Origin: Aliibacillus thermotolerans
Lineage (GTDB): Bacteria; Bacillota; Bacilli; Bacillales; Marinococcaceae
Assembly (NCBI RefSeq): GCF_027853235.1
Contig: NZ_WKJG01000007.1
Coordinates: 1 to 64,000 of the forward strand
DNA length: 64,000 bases
Reading direction: 5' to 3'
Positions within the stretch are counted from its first letter, which is position 1. Every line of letters starts with the position of its first letter. The notes beneath the pieces are model-generated. The model had not been told where the DNA came from. It saw only the letters and a program-made list of their open reading frames with translations, and ran no database searches. The position numbers and the translations under genes were made by a program. Shown here one piece after another: positions 35,091-44,793 of this stretch.

Positions 35091-36323
35091 TTAAATCACC
35101 CATTCGCCCTGACGCATAATTGCTTCTACTGTTCCGTCTGGAAGGGTGCCGTCAATATCCATTTCATTGCTTCCAATCATAAAATCGACATGGACAATAC
35201 TATCATTTAGTCCATGTTTATCTGCTTCTTCGGTGGACATATCCGTTCCATTTTCAATACAAAAAGCATAAGCACTCCCAATTGCCAAGTGGCTCGAGGC
35301 ATTTTCATCAAATAACGTGTTGTAAAACAAAAGGTTTGATTGTGAAATAGGAGAACTGTGGGGAACGAGCGCCACTTCCCCTAAATAATGAGCGCCGTCA
35401 TCGGTGTTGATTAAACGTTCCAACACTTCTTTTCCTTGTTTTGCATCAAACTTCGTAATTCGTCCCTGTTCAAAGTGGAGGGTGAAATGATCAATGATGC
35501 TACCGCTATAATTTAACGGTTTCGTGTTGGAGACGTAACCATTTACCCCGTACTTATGAGGAACTGTAAACACTTCTTCCGTTGGCATATTGGCAATAAA
35601 ATCAACGCCATCTTCGTTTGGACTTCCCCCACCTGCCCAAATATGTCCTTCAGGAAGATCAATGGTTAAATCTGTCCCAGGGGCTTTATAATGAAGGGTT
35701 TTATATTTTTTTTGATTCAAGTAGTTTGCTTTTTCATGAAGTTTCTTATTATGGGTGTTCCATGCTTCAATTGGATCGTTTGTGTCCACACGTACTGCTT
35801 GAAAGATTGCTTCCCATAATTTTCGTTCCGCTTCTTCAGACGTTTCTTGAGGGAACACTTTTCTGGCCCAACCCGGGGACGGGGTGGAAATAACGAGCCA
35901 ACTGACACGGTCTGATTGAATATAAGTTCGAAAATTGCCTAACGCTTCTCCGGCTGCTTTATTGGCAGAGGCAATTTTTTCCGGAGCGACGCCTTGTAAC
36001 AAATCAGGATCGGTCGATTTAATCGTTATAAATGCGGCACCTTCCTCCGCTAATTGTTCTCTCCCTTCCGCTAACCATTTCGGAAAGAAAGAAAAAGCTT
36101 CTTCTGGTGCTTCGTCAAATTTGATTCTCGTTAATTCCTCATCAGACCATTCGACGTGGACATTTTTTGCCCCTGTTTGATACGCCTGTTTCACGAGAAT
36201 ATGAACGAACGCTCGCGCTGTAATAGGTGCTTGAATGAAAAGAAATTGACCTGGTTGAAGATTAATACCTTTTTGAATAGCTAAGCTTGCATATTTTTCT
36301 AAGTTTCGTTCAAAATGATCCAT
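35091..36323 (-). CDS. ampS: M29 family metalloaminopeptidase
   Basis: Aminopeptidase of 410 residues, AmpS/PepS type, using two metal ions to remove N-terminal residues from peptides. It has YASLAIQKGINLQPGQ at the N-terminus, the metal ligand region NMPTEEVFTVP, then EVALVPHSSPIS, FDENASSHLAIGSAY and the C-terminal DFMIGSNEMDIDG. The length is standard. AAAGGAG lies upstream. The gene is convergent with spoVR across the MITE-like element. Confidence 0.93.
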   Translation of the reverse strand: MDHFERNLEKYASLAIQKGINLQPGQFLFIQAPITARAFVHILVKQAYQTGAKNVHVEWSDEELTRIKFDEAPEEAFSFFPKWLAEGREQLAEEGAAFITIKSTDPDLLQGVAPEKIASANKAAGEALGNFRTYIQSDRVSWLVISTPSPGWARKVFPQETSEEAERKLWEAIFQAVRVDTNDPIEAWNTHNKKLHEKANYLNQKKYKTLHYKAPGTDLTIDLPEGHIWAGGGSPNEDGVDFIANMPTEEVFTVPHKYGVNGYVSNTKPLNYSGSIIDHFTLHFEQGRITKFDAKQGKEVLERLINTDDGAHYLGEVALVPHSSPISQSNLLFYNTLFDENASSHLAIGSAYAFCIENGTDMSTEEADKHGLNDSIVHVDFMIGSNEMDIDGTLPDGTVEAIMRQGEWVI

Positions 36324-36398
36324 TCATTAAACTCCTTTATTGAAATCTGCATCTTTACATTTATTTTATCACATTGAGTGACAAGAAGGGATGAAGGC

Positions 36399-36426
36399 AA
36401 AAAAGACGAAATGAAATCATTTCGCC
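36399..36426 (-). terminator. intrinsic terminator of the LemA gene
   Basis: GGCGAAAT/ATTTCGTC stem (one mismatch) around six bases, followed on the minus strand by six T. It directly follows the lemA stop. Confidence 0.85.
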
Positions 36427-36948
36427 TTAAATTTCAATGGTATCACGGGGATGAAAGTTATGGATACTTGCGACTAAATTGGAAGGAGGTTTTTGGATTT
36501 TTGTATTATATTTCGTAACTGTATTATTATAAATAGAAATTGCCTTGTTTAACTTAGTTTCCGTTTTTACCATGTTTTCATGCACTTTTTGGAAACGTTC
36601 ATCTTCTTCTAGTTGGGGGAGTTCTTGTTGTAAGGTAAATAGCGATGTTAATATTTGAGATATTTCTTGTTGATAAGCCATCTTTTCGATTCGATTCAAA
36701 TGAGGGGAATGAATATGACCGCGTAATTCAATTAGTTTTTCGAGCGTCTGTTGTTCATGCTTGGCGTGTGGCTGGATGACTTCGACGAATGTCGGAATGT
36801 CATGCATCAATTTGTTTAAATGAGTTTCCACTTGTTCCCAAGCTTCTTCTACCCAATTTAAATACGTGATCAGACCGTTATACCCTAGAATCCAAGTAAT
36901 GAGCAAAATAAGAATGAGAACTCCTAAAATCGTTGCAAAAAAAGTCAA
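36427..36948 (-). CDS. lemA: LemA family protein
   Basis: Membrane-anchored protein of 173 residues. An N-terminal helix (about 4-22) is followed by the LemA core YNWVEEAWEQVETHLN-like segment and helical coils through LEEDERFQKV, AISIYNNTVTKYNT and the C-terminal DTIEI. LemA proteins are four-helix bundles of unclear function. TTG start with AAAGGAGG about ten bases upstream. Transcribed toward the aminopeptidase gene but terminated before it. Confidence 0.85.
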   Translation of the reverse strand: MTFFATILGVLILILLITWILGYNGLITYLNWVEEAWEQVETHLNKLMHDIPTFVEVIQPHAKHEQQTLEKLIELRGHIHSPHLNRIEKMAYQQEISQILTSLFTLQQELPQLEEDERFQKVHENMVKTETKLNKAISIYNNTVTKYNTKIQKPPSNLVASIHNFHPRDTIEI

Positions 36949-37165
36949 AACGATAGAACCTCCTTTAAGGTTCGAACTCTTACTAAAGAATATATCCTAT
37001 AGTATAGCACGATTTCTCCTCCAATCGCATTGATTTTCATTAGGAACCTTCATACGAAAATAATTTTTTGAATATATCTTAGTTTTTTAATTGTTTTATG
37101 AACATTGATAATAAAACATGCAAAAATATAGATAAAATTTGACTATTAAGTATGGAAAAATATAG

Positions 37166-37194
37166 TTGACGTTTTTTTAAATATTCTTTATACT
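37166..37194 (+). promoter_or_regulatory. sigma-A promoter of the yng-like catabolic operon
   Basis: TTGACG (37166-37171), a 17-base spacer and TATACT (37189-37194). It lies about 215 bp before the acyl-CoA dehydrogenase start, leaving a long A/T-rich leader (37195-37409) that holds two operator-like sites and no gene. Confidence 0.75.
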
Positions 37195-37211
37195 TTAAAC
37201 TAGGTTCGTTT

Positions 37212-37225
37212 TGAAAACGTTTTCA
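37212..37225 (+). promoter_or_regulatory. perfect cre (CcpA operator)
   Basis: TGAAAACGTTTTCA fits every position of TGWAANCGNTNWCA and is a perfect palindrome, about 12 bases past the predicted transcription start. CcpA should repress the operon when preferred sugars are present. Confidence 0.85.
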
Positions 37226-37251
37226 AAAACCTTTTTATTTTTATCATTTTC

Positions 37252-37267
37252 TGAGCGCTTGCTCAGT
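37252..37267. promoter_or_regulatory. palindromic operator-like site
   Basis: CTGAGC-GCTT-GCTCAG, six-base perfect arms, 27 bp after the cre. The shape suits a TetR-type repressor operator; no regulator gene is adjacent. The regulator is unknown. Confidence 0.5.
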
Positions 37268-37409
37268 TGTCATTTTTAGTGTTGCTCCTAGATATACTGC
37301 TAGTATATTGTTGAACCATTTGTAATGATTCCTAACTTCTTTTGTAATTAAAATACTAATTTTTCAAAATTCAAAATGAGTAATTATTTTTATATTGAGG
37401 GGGAGAGAC

Positions 37410-38552
37410 ATGGACTTTGAATTAACCAATGAACAGAAAATGACGAGAGACATGGTGAGAGAGTTTGCAGAACAGGAAATTGCACCGCATGCAAGAGAGT
37501 GGGATGAAAAAGCAATATTTCCGGAAGAAACATTCAAGCAAATGGGAGAATTAGGGTTATTGGGAATTCCCTTTCCTGAAAAATATGGTGGTTCCGGGGG
37601 AGACACAATTTCATACGCTTTGGCGGTTGAGGAAATTGGGAAAGCTTGTGGAGGTACGGGGCTCAGTTACGCTGCTGCTGTTTCTTTAGGAGCAAGTCCA
37701 ATCTATTACTTTGGCACGGAAGAACAGAAAGAAGAACATCTTGTTCCATTAGCATCCGGAAAGGCTCTCGGCTCCTTTGGGTTAACTGAACCAAATGCTG
37801 GTTCTGACGCAGGTGGGACGCAGACGAAAGCCTATTTAGATGGAGATGAGTATGTCATTAACGGGGAGAAATGTTGGATTACAAATGCTCAGTATGCAAG
37901 AACGGTGATAGTTACTGCCGTTACCGGAAAAACAGAGAAAGGAAAAAATATCATTTCAGCCTTTATCGTACCGACAGACACACCGGGATTTAAAATTACG
38001 AGCCCTTACGACAAAATGGGAGTGCGTGCGTCTAATACGTCCGAGTTAATTTTAGAAGATGTTCGCGTGCCAAAAGAAAATATACTCGGCGATCCTAAAA
38101 AGGGTTTTTCCCAATTTTTATATACGTTAGATGGAGGGAGAATTTCGATTGCAGCGTTAGCGGTAGGGATTGCCCAAGCTGCTTTTAATAAAGCCCTCGC
38201 ATACGCGAAAGAACGGAAACAATTTGGCCAACCAATATCTTCTTTTCAAGCGATTCAATTTAAATTAGCCGATATGGCAATGGAAATTGAATTGGCACGA
38301 AACATGGTGTTAAAAGCTGCTTGGTTAAAAGATAACGACAAACCTTTTACGAAAGAATCAGCCTTTGCCAAGTTATACGCTTCAGAAATGGCAACCCGGG
38401 TATGTAATCAAGCGCTTCAAATTCATGGAGGATACGGTTATATGAAAGAGTACGAAGTAGAAAGAATGTTACGGGATACGAAATTGATGGAAATTGGCGA
38501 AGGAACTTCAGAAATTCAACGGTTGGTCATTGCTAGACAATTAGGTTGTTAA
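37410..38552 (+). CDS. acyl-CoA dehydrogenase (YngJ-like)
   Basis: FAD-dependent dehydrogenase of 380 residues that introduces the alpha-beta double bond in an acyl-CoA. Signatures are FGLTEPNAGSDAGGTQT (FAD/substrate loop), CWITNA, and QIHGGYGYMKEYEVERMLRD. The C-terminal EIGEGTSEIQRLVIAR carries the SCAD/MCAD-type catalytic Glu, whereas isovaleryl-CoA dehydrogenases have Ala or Gly there. The context (methylcrotonyl-CoA carboxylase, HMG-CoA lyase) suggests isovaleryl-CoA or a related branched substrate. The ATG at 37410 follows GAGGGGGAGAG; an upstream TTG at 37395 is inside that region. First gene of the operon. Confidence 0.92.
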   Translation: MDFELTNEQKMTRDMVREFAEQEIAPHAREWDEKAIFPEETFKQMGELGLLGIPFPEKYGGSGGDTISYALAVEEIGKACGGTGLSYAAAVSLGASPIYYFGTEEQKEEHLVPLASGKALGSFGLTEPNAGSDAGGTQTKAYLDGDEYVINGEKCWITNAQYARTVIVTAVTGKTEKGKNIISAFIVPTDTPGFKITSPYDKMGVRASNTSELILEDVRVPKENILGDPKKGFSQFLYTLDGGRISIAALAVGIAQAAFNKALAYAKERKQFGQPISSFQAIQFKLADMAMEIELARNMVLKAAWLKDNDKPFTKESAFAKLYASEMATRVCNQALQIHGGYGYMKEYEVERMLRDTKLMEIGEGTSEIQRLVIARQLGC

Positions 38553-38611
38553 AAAGACAGAGGACTTCAAGAATTGTCACCGAATTATTTTAATATGGAC
38601 GAGGTGATGAA

Positions 38612-39967
38612 ATGCTGAAAAAGGTATTGATTGCCAATCGTGGGGAAATAGCTTGTCGTGTGGTGCGCGCATGTCAAAAATTAAATATGAAAACCGTTGC
38701 CGTCTATTCGGAAGCAGATAAAGATGCGATGCACGTTCAAATGGCGGACGAAGCGTATTTGATTGGTCCCCCTCCTGTGCAACAAAGCTACTTACGGATA
38801 GAGAAAATCATTCAAGTCGCCAAAGATGCAAAGGTAGACGCGATCCATCCAGGATACGGTTTATTGTCCGAAAACGCGAAATTTGCAAAAGAGTGTCAAA
38901 AGGAAGGAATCATCTTTATCGGTCCTTCTCCGGAAGTGATTGAGACAATGGGAGATAAAGTCGCGGCCCGACAAACGATGAAAGAAGCAGGTCTTCCAGT
39001 CATCCCGGGAACGGAAAACGGAACAGAAGATGTGGAGACCCTTGTTCGCCAAGCGGAAACCATCGGCTATCCCGTCATGTTAAAAGCCGCTGCCGGTGGT
39101 GGTGGGATTGGAATGGAGAGGGCTGCCAATGAAGCGGAATTAAGAAAAGTCTTTGAAGGGAATAAAAAAAGAGCGGAATCATTTTTCGGAAATGGGACTC
39201 TTTATCTGGAGAAACTCATTGAAAACGCTCGTCACATTGAAATTCAGATTCTTGCGGACGAATACGGGAATGTTGTTCATCTCGGTGAACGAGATTGTTC
39301 CGTACAACGGCGTAATCAAAAGGTGATTGAAGAAAGTCCATCGCCTTTCATGTCTGAAGCGACTCGTCACAAAATGGGAAAAGCTGCGGTACAAGCAGCA
39401 AAACATATGGGGTATACAAACGCCGGAACGATGGAATTTTTAGTCGATCCCGATGAGAATTTTTATTTCCTTGAAATGAATACGCGTCTCCAAGTAGAGC
39501 ATCCTGTGACGGAAGAAGTGACAGGTGTGGATATCGTTGAATGGCAATTGCGGATTGCTTCTGGTGAAAGAATACCGTTTTCCCAAGATGATATTGCCAT
39601 GTCTGGACACGCGCTGGAAGCACGAATTTATGCAGAAGACCCGAACACGTTTTTTCCTTCCCCAGGGACGATCTCGGCTTTATCGGTACCGGAAGGAAAA
39701 GGACTTCGCCATGAGTGCGGCGTAACATCCGGCAGTACGGTGACCCCTTATTATGATCCGATGATCGCAAAATTCATTGTTTCCAAAGCAACACGAAAGG
39801 AAACAATCGCAGCAATGAAAACAGCACTCCGAGAATATCGTGTGGAGGGCATTAAAACGAACATTCCGATGCTTTTAGACGTATTATCTCATGACCAATT
39901 CCAACAAGGAAAAGCAACCATCTCTTTTGTCTCAGAATACTTACAAAAAGAAAAAACAGAGAAGTAA
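38612..39967 (+). CDS. biotin carboxylase subunit (methylcrotonyl-CoA carboxylase alpha, YngH-like)
   Basis: ATP-grasp biotin carboxylase of 451 residues that carboxylates the biotin carried by the separate BCCP encoded next. It has KVLIANRGEIACRV, HPGYGLLSENAKFA, the Gly-rich lid KAAAGGGGIGM, GERDCSVQRRNQKVIEE-type text, FLEMNTRLQVEH and EARIYAEDP. It stops after the carboxylase domain, so biotin is supplied in trans. GAGGTGA lies upstream. Second operon gene. Confidence 0.93.
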   Translation: MLKKVLIANRGEIACRVVRACQKLNMKTVAVYSEADKDAMHVQMADEAYLIGPPPVQQSYLRIEKIIQVAKDAKVDAIHPGYGLLSENAKFAKECQKEGIIFIGPSPEVIETMGDKVAARQTMKEAGLPVIPGTENGTEDVETLVRQAETIGYPVMLKAAAGGGGIGMERAANEAELRKVFEGNKKRAESFFGNGTLYLEKLIENARHIEIQILADEYGNVVHLGERDCSVQRRNQKVIEESPSPFMSEATRHKMGKAAVQAAKHMGYTNAGTMEFLVDPDENFYFLEMNTRLQVEHPVTEEVTGVDIVEWQLRIASGERIPFSQDDIAMSGHALEARIYAEDPNTFFPSPGTISALSVPEGKGLRHECGVTSGSTVTPYYDPMIAKFIVSKATRKETIAAMKTALREYRVEGIKTNIPMLLDVLSHDQFQQGKATISFVSEYLQKEKTEK

Positions 39968-39984
39968 ATGAGGAGGAAGACACA

Positions 39985-40197
39985 ATGACAATGATTAAAT
40001 CTTCGATGGCAGGAAACTTATGGAAATTACTAGTACAACCAGGAGATACGGTAGAAGCAGGTCAAGAAGTGGCGATTTTAGAATCGATGAAAATGGAGAT
40101 TCCGATAGAAGCAGAAACAGCTGGAACGGTGAAAAACGTCATGAAAGCAGAAGGAGAGTTTGTGAACGAAGGAGACGATCTCGTCGAATTAGAGTAG
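39985..40197 (+). CDS. biotin carboxyl carrier protein (YngHB-like)
   Basis: Compact BCCP/lipoyl-like domain of 70 residues with no Pro-rich linker. The biotinylated Lys is in LESMKMEIPIEAE. It carries carboxybiotin between the biotin carboxylase and the carboxyltransferase encoded around it. GAGGAGG lies before the ATG. Eighteen bases after the carboxylase gene and 16 before the lyase gene. Confidence 0.93.
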   Translation: MTMIKSSMAGNLWKLLVQPGDTVEAGQEVAILESMKMEIPIEAETAGTVKNVMKAEGEFVNEGDDLVELE

Positions 40198-40213
40198 AAA
40201 GGAGTTTTCACCG

Positions 40214-41152
40214 TTGTATCCAAAGGATGTCGTGATCAAAGAAGTAGGCCCTAGAGATGGTCTTCAAAATGAACAAACATTTGTACCGACCGAAACAAAA
40301 ATTGCATGGATTCATCAGTTAAGTGACAGTGGATTACAGGACATCGAACTGACGTCTTTTGTTCATCCAAAATGGATTCCTGCGTTAAAAGACGCAGAAG
40401 CTGTCGTCCAAGGAATCAAGAAAAAAGAGGGCGTCCATTATTCCGCTCTCGTTCCGAACGTGAAAGGCTTAGAACGAGCGCTTACTTTTGATGTATTAGA
40501 TGGTGTCAACGTGTTTATGTCCGCCACCGAAAGCCATAATCAAAAAAATATTAATAAATCCATCGCAGCAACGTTTCCGGTGATGAAAGAGACGATCATG
40601 GAAGCAAAGCGCGCGGGAAAAACGGTCCGTGCCTACGTATCCACTGCCTTTTTCTGTCCCCACGAAGGACGGACGAATCCGGAAAAAGTAGTGGAAATTA
40701 GTGACACGTTACTTGACTACGGGGCCGATGAAATTTCCATCGGCGACACAATTGGCATTGCTTCTCCCCTTCAAGTAAGAGAGACAGTGACTCGCCTCGT
40801 CGAACGCCTCCCAAAAGAAAAGTTAGCAATGCATTTTCATGACACCCGCGGGATGGCGCTAGCTAATATTGTCACGGCTCTTGAACTTGGGATTACAACT
40901 TTTGACAGTGCTTGTGGAGGACTTGGAGGTTGCCCTTATGCAGCCGGTGCATCCGGTAATGTGGCGACGGAAGATGTGTTATATATGCTTGATCAAATGG
41001 GGATACAAACAAATGTATCGATAGAGAAAGTCGTTTACGCGGCTCAGTGGATGGAAAAAACATTAAACAAGAAGTTATCGAGTAAAGCATTAGACGTTTA
41101 TACACGCCAAAGTGAGAAAGAGAGACAGAAAGAAGATGTCAATGGCAAATGA
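40214..41152 (+). CDS. hydroxymethylglutaryl-CoA lyase (YngG-like)
   Basis: DRE-TIM metallolyase of 312 residues that cleaves HMG-CoA to acetyl-CoA and acetoacetate, the last step of leucine breakdown. It has KEVGPRDGLQNE (metal/substrate site), ELTSFVHPKWIPAL, IGDTIGIASP, HFHDTRGMALANI and the catalytic-loop Cys in GGLGGCPYAAGASGN. TTG start with AAAGGAG nine bases upstream. The TGA overlaps an ATG of the next frame. Confidence 0.94.
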   Translation: MYPKDVVIKEVGPRDGLQNEQTFVPTETKIAWIHQLSDSGLQDIELTSFVHPKWIPALKDAEAVVQGIKKKEGVHYSALVPNVKGLERALTFDVLDGVNVFMSATESHNQKNINKSIAATFPVMKETIMEAKRAGKTVRAYVSTAFFCPHEGRTNPEKVVEISDTLLDYGADEISIGDTIGIASPLQVRETVTRLVERLPKEKLAMHFHDTRGMALANIVTALELGITTFDSACGGLGGCPYAAGASGNVATEDVLYMLDQMGIQTNVSIEKVVYAAQWMEKTLNKKLSSKALDVYTRQSEKERQKEDVNGK

Positions 41153-41166
41153 AGGAGGAGAGAGAA

Positions 41167-42699
41167 ATGAACCGCACTTCTACGTTTTATGAAGAACTAT
41201 CTGCTCGCATCGAACGAGGGGGAGCGGAAAAATATCACGAAAAAAATAAAGAAAAAGGAAAACTGTTCGTGCGCGATCGACTGAAACTGCTTTTGGACGA
41301 CGGAATTGTCTCGGAAGACGGAAAATTTGCCAACAATCAAAAAGAAGATTTGGCGGCGGATGGAGTCGTCACGGGAACCGGATATGTCAATGGACAACTC
41401 GTTTGTTTTATGGCAAATGACTCTACCGTAAAAGCAGGTTCATGGGGAGCGCGAACGGTGGAAAAAATTATTCGGATTCAAGAGACCGCAACAAGTTTAA
41501 ACGTTCCGATGATATATCTTGTCGATTCTGCCGGCGCACGCATTACCGACCAAGTGGAAATGTTTCCGGGTAGAAGAGGCGCGGGACGAATTTTTTATAA
41601 TCAAGTGAAATTGTCCGGACGAGTTCCACAAATTTGTCTTTTGTTTGGTCCATCTGCTGCAGGAGGGGCGTATATTCCTGCTTTTTGTGACGTCGTATTT
41701 ATGGTAGACGGAAATGCTTCGATGTATTTAGGTTCCCCTCGAATGGCGGAAATGGTCATCGGTGAAAAAGTGACATTGGAAGAAATGGGTGGCGCAAAGA
41801 TGCACTGTTCCGTGTCAGGTTGTGGTGATATGCTTTGCGCATCGGAAGAAGAAGCGATTGCATTGGCGCGAAAATATTTGTCTTATTTTCCTGCTAGTTA
41901 CAAAGAGTACCCAAAGAAAGAAACGAGTGTGGAACCAGCGCTACCTATCGATCAGTTGGAGAATATCATTCCAAAAAATCAAAATGCCCCCTTTGATATG
42001 TACGAGTTCATTGATCACCTCATCGATAAAGACACGTTTTTGGAAATTAAAAAAGAATTTGCGCCAGAATTGATTACCGGGCTTGCACGCCTTGACGGTC
42101 AAGTGATTGGGATTGTGGCGAACCAGCCGAAAGCAAAAGGTGGCGTGTTATTCCATGACTCGGCAGACAAAGCGGCGAAGTTTATCACTTTGTGTGATGC
42201 TTTCCATATTCCTCTTTTATTTTTGGCGGATGTTCCTGGTTTTATGGTTGGAACGAAAGTGGAAAGAGCAGGAATTATTCGTCACGGCGCAAAAATGATT
42301 GCGGCAATGTCGGAAGTGACAGTGCCAAAAATCTCCGTGATCGTAAGAAAAGCATACGGGGCAGGGCTTTATGCGATGGCTGGACCCGCTTTTGAGCCGG
42401 ATGCATGTCTTGCGCTTCCGTCCGCACAAATTGCAGTGATGGGACCGGAAGCGGCGGTGAATGCTGTCTATGCAAATAAAATTGCGGAATTGCCAGCGTC
42501 TGAGCGAACCGCATTTGTCGAACAAAAACGCGAAGAATATAAAGAAAATATTGATATTTATCGTTTGGCTTCCGAACTGGTGATTGACGACATCGTCGAA
42601 GCAAAAAATCTTCGCAAGGAGTTAACGAATCGTTTCCGCGCTTATTCCCGAAAAGAAAAGACCTTTACCGAAAGAAAGCATGGCGTTTATCCCGTATAA
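41167..42699 (+). CDS. acyl-CoA carboxyltransferase (methylcrotonyl-CoA carboxylase beta, YngE-like)
   Basis: Crotonase-fold carboxyltransferase of 510 residues that moves CO2 from carboxybiotin to the acyl-CoA. It has the N-half acyl-CoA site GPSAAGGAYIPAFCD and MYLGSPRMAEMVIGE, and the C-half biotin site ADVPGFMVGTKVERAGIIRHGAK with KAYGAGLYAMAGPAF. Together with the biotin carboxylase and BCCP genes it completes a three-part carboxylase, most likely for 3-methylcrotonyl-CoA given the adjacent HMG-CoA lyase. AAGGAGGAGA fits the ATG at 41167; the ATG at 41149 only provides a stop/start overlap. Confidence 0.93.
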   Translation: MNRTSTFYEELSARIERGGAEKYHEKNKEKGKLFVRDRLKLLLDDGIVSEDGKFANNQKEDLAADGVVTGTGYVNGQLVCFMANDSTVKAGSWGARTVEKIIRIQETATSLNVPMIYLVDSAGARITDQVEMFPGRRGAGRIFYNQVKLSGRVPQICLLFGPSAAGGAYIPAFCDVVFMVDGNASMYLGSPRMAEMVIGEKVTLEEMGGAKMHCSVSGCGDMLCASEEEAIALARKYLSYFPASYKEYPKKETSVEPALPIDQLENIIPKNQNAPFDMYEFIDHLIDKDTFLEIKKEFAPELITGLARLDGQVIGIVANQPKAKGGVLFHDSADKAAKFITLCDAFHIPLLFLADVPGFMVGTKVERAGIIRHGAKMIAAMSEVTVPKISVIVRKAYGAGLYAMAGPAFEPDACLALPSAQIAVMGPEAAVNAVYANKIAELPASERTAFVEQKREEYKENIDIYRLASELVIDDIVEAKNLRKELTNRFRAYSRKEKTFTERKHGVYPV

Positions 42700-42716
42700 A
42701 GAGAGGAGAAGAGAAG

Positions 42717-44684
42717 ATGTCTGGAGAACCAAAATGGATTCCGACTTCATCTTATATCAAAGAAACTCGTTTATATCAATGGATGAAAAAGTTAGGGTTT
42801 GACGATTATGATGCGTTTTTAAATGCTTCCACAGACGATATCGCTTGGTTTTGGAAAGAAGCAGAAAAAGCATTAGGAATCGAATGGTTTCATCCTTATA
42901 CAGAAACAGTCAACCTCTCCCAAGGGATTCCATGGCCGAAATGGTATGTGGGAGGAAAGTTGAATGTTGTCCACAATGCCGTGCATAAATGGGCAGAAAA
43001 GGAAAATACAAAAGATGCGCCTGCTTTAAAATGGGAAGGAGAAGACGGAGAAGTTCGCGCGTATACTTATCAAGAGCTAAAAAAAGCGATTGCACAAGCC
43101 GCGAGTGGTTTGCGCCAGTTAGGACTTCAAAAGGGAGATGTTGTCACCCTTTACATGCCGATGATACCAGAGACGGTGATTGCGATGATGGCCATTTCCC
43201 AACTCGGGGCCATCTTTTCACCGACTTTCTCAGGATATGGCGCAGAAGCAGTAGCGACTCGAATGAACGCATCGGAATCGAAAATGTTAATCACTGCCGA
43301 TGGCTTTCTTCGACGAGGGAAAGCGGTTCCGATGAAAAAAGAAGCCGATGAAGCAGCAAGACGAACACCAACGTTAGAAAAAATGATTGTCATCGAACGG
43401 TTAGGAAGCGATGTCTCTTGGGATGATAAAAAAGATGTCGCTTGGTCTGAGATGATGAAGACTGGTGGTGCTTCACCGACTCCGGATGTAGCGTCTCTTC
43501 CAAGCGATGCCCCAATGATGCTTATTTATACATCGGGAACGACCGGAACACCAAAAGGAACGGTGCATACCCACGCTGGATTTCCAATAAAATCCGCATT
43601 TGATGCCGGAATGTGTATGGATGTTCGCCCGGGAGACACCCTCTTTTGGTTTACGGATATGGGTTGGATGATGGGACCGTTTTTAGTGTACGGCTCCTTA
43701 CTGAATGGCGCGTCGCTACTCATGTATGAAGGCTCTCCTGATTATCCTGCCCCAGACCGCCTGTGGCAAGTAACATCCGACCATGAAGTGACCCATGTAG
43801 GGATTTCTCCGACGCTCATTCGTTCTTTAATGAAACATGGAGAAGAACATGTGACGCGTCATTCGCTTTCTCGATTAAAAGCGATGGCGTCTACTGGAGA
43901 ACCGTGGAATCCAGAACCGTGGAAATGGTTATTTGAAACGGTAGGAAAAAGCCGGATTCCAATCATTAACTATTCCGGCGGAACAGAAATTTCCGGTGGC
44001 ATTCTCGGAAATGTGCTTGTAAAACCAATTACACCGATTACGTTTAACACCGCGATACCTGGCATGGCTGCCGCAGTTTATAACGAAGAAGGGAAACCGG
44101 TCACCGGAGAAGTCGGTGAACTGGTCCTGACCAAGCCGTGGGTTGGGATGACAAATGGCTTTTGGAAAGAAAAAGAGCGATATGAAAACACGTATTGGAG
44201 TCGCTTTCCAGATGTATGGGTGCATGGTGATTGGGCGATTCAAGATGAAGAAGGTTACTGGACCATCACGGGTCGTTCTGACGACATTTTAAATATCGCC
44301 GGAAAACGCCTTGGACCGGCGGAAATGGAGTCTGCCTTAGTGGAACACGAAGCAGTTCGAGAAGCGGGAACGATCGGTATTCCTCACGATGTCAAAGGAG
44401 AAGAAGCCATTTGTTTTGTCGTCTTGCAAGACGAATACACGTTTACAGACGAACTGGAAAAAGAACTGATTGCCCTTTGTGGGGAAAAACTCGGGAAAGC
44501 ATTACGTCCATCGGCCATATTTCCAGTTGACGATTTACCGAAGACGAGAAACGCAAAAGTCATGCGTCGGGCGATAAAAGCAGCCTTTTTAAACAAAAAT
44601 GCCGGAGACTTATCCTCTCTTGAGAACCCGGAAGCAGTAGAACATATTCGCCAATTGGGCAAAACATTTAAAAAAACAAATTAA
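42717..44684 (+). CDS. acetoacetyl-CoA/acetyl-CoA synthetase-like ligase
   Basis: AMP-forming acyl-CoA ligase of 655 residues. The N-terminus is ACS-like; the P-loop is [11 protein letters not shown], with [41 protein letters not shown] and the C-terminal catalytic Lys in [15 protein letters not shown]. Directly downstream of HMG-CoA lyase and carboxyltransferase, it would sensibly reactivate acetoacetate to acetoacetyl-CoA; acetate or another short acid is possible. It is a paralogue of the enzyme encoded at 24134. Last gene of the operon. GAGAGGAGA lies upstream. Confidence 0.83.
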   Translation: MSGEPKWIPTSSYIKETRLYQWMKKLGFDDYDAFLNASTDDIAWFWKEAEKALGIEWFHPYTETVNLSQGIPWPKWYVGGKLNVVHNAVHKWAEKENTKDAPALKWEGEDGEVRAYTYQELKKAIAQAASGLRQLGLQKGDVVTLYMPMIPETVIAMMAISQLGAIFSPTFSGYGAEAVATRMNASESKMLITADGFLRRGKAVPMKKEADEAARRTPTLEKMIVIERLGSDVSWDDKKDVAWSEMMKTGGASPTPDVASLPSDAPMMLIYTSGTTGTPKGTVHTHAGFPIKSAFDAGMCMDVRPGDTLFWFTDMGWMMGPFLVYGSLLNGASLLMYEGSPDYPAPDRLWQVTSDHEVTHVGISPTLIRSLMKHGEEHVTRHSLSRLKAMASTGEPWNPEPWKWLFETVGKSRIPIINYSGGTEISGGILGNVLVKPITPITFNTAIPGMAAAVYNEEGKPVTGEVGELVLTKPWVGMTNGFWKEKERYENTYWSRFPDVWVHGDWAIQDEEGYWTITGRSDDILNIAGKRLGPAEMESALVEHEAVREAGTIGIPHDVKGEEAICFVVLQDEYTFTDELEKELIALCGEKLGKALRPSAIFPVDDLPKTRNAKVMRRAIKAAFLNKNAGDLSSLENPEAVEHIRQLGKTFKKTN

Positions 44685-44793
44685 CTGCTATCCATCACCT
44701 TCCTTCTCTTTACCTAAAATTACTATCTTATTTCAAGCATACAGTTTTTGTTTCGATACAAACTATGGGTACAGAAGAAGGGAGGTGAGAAAC

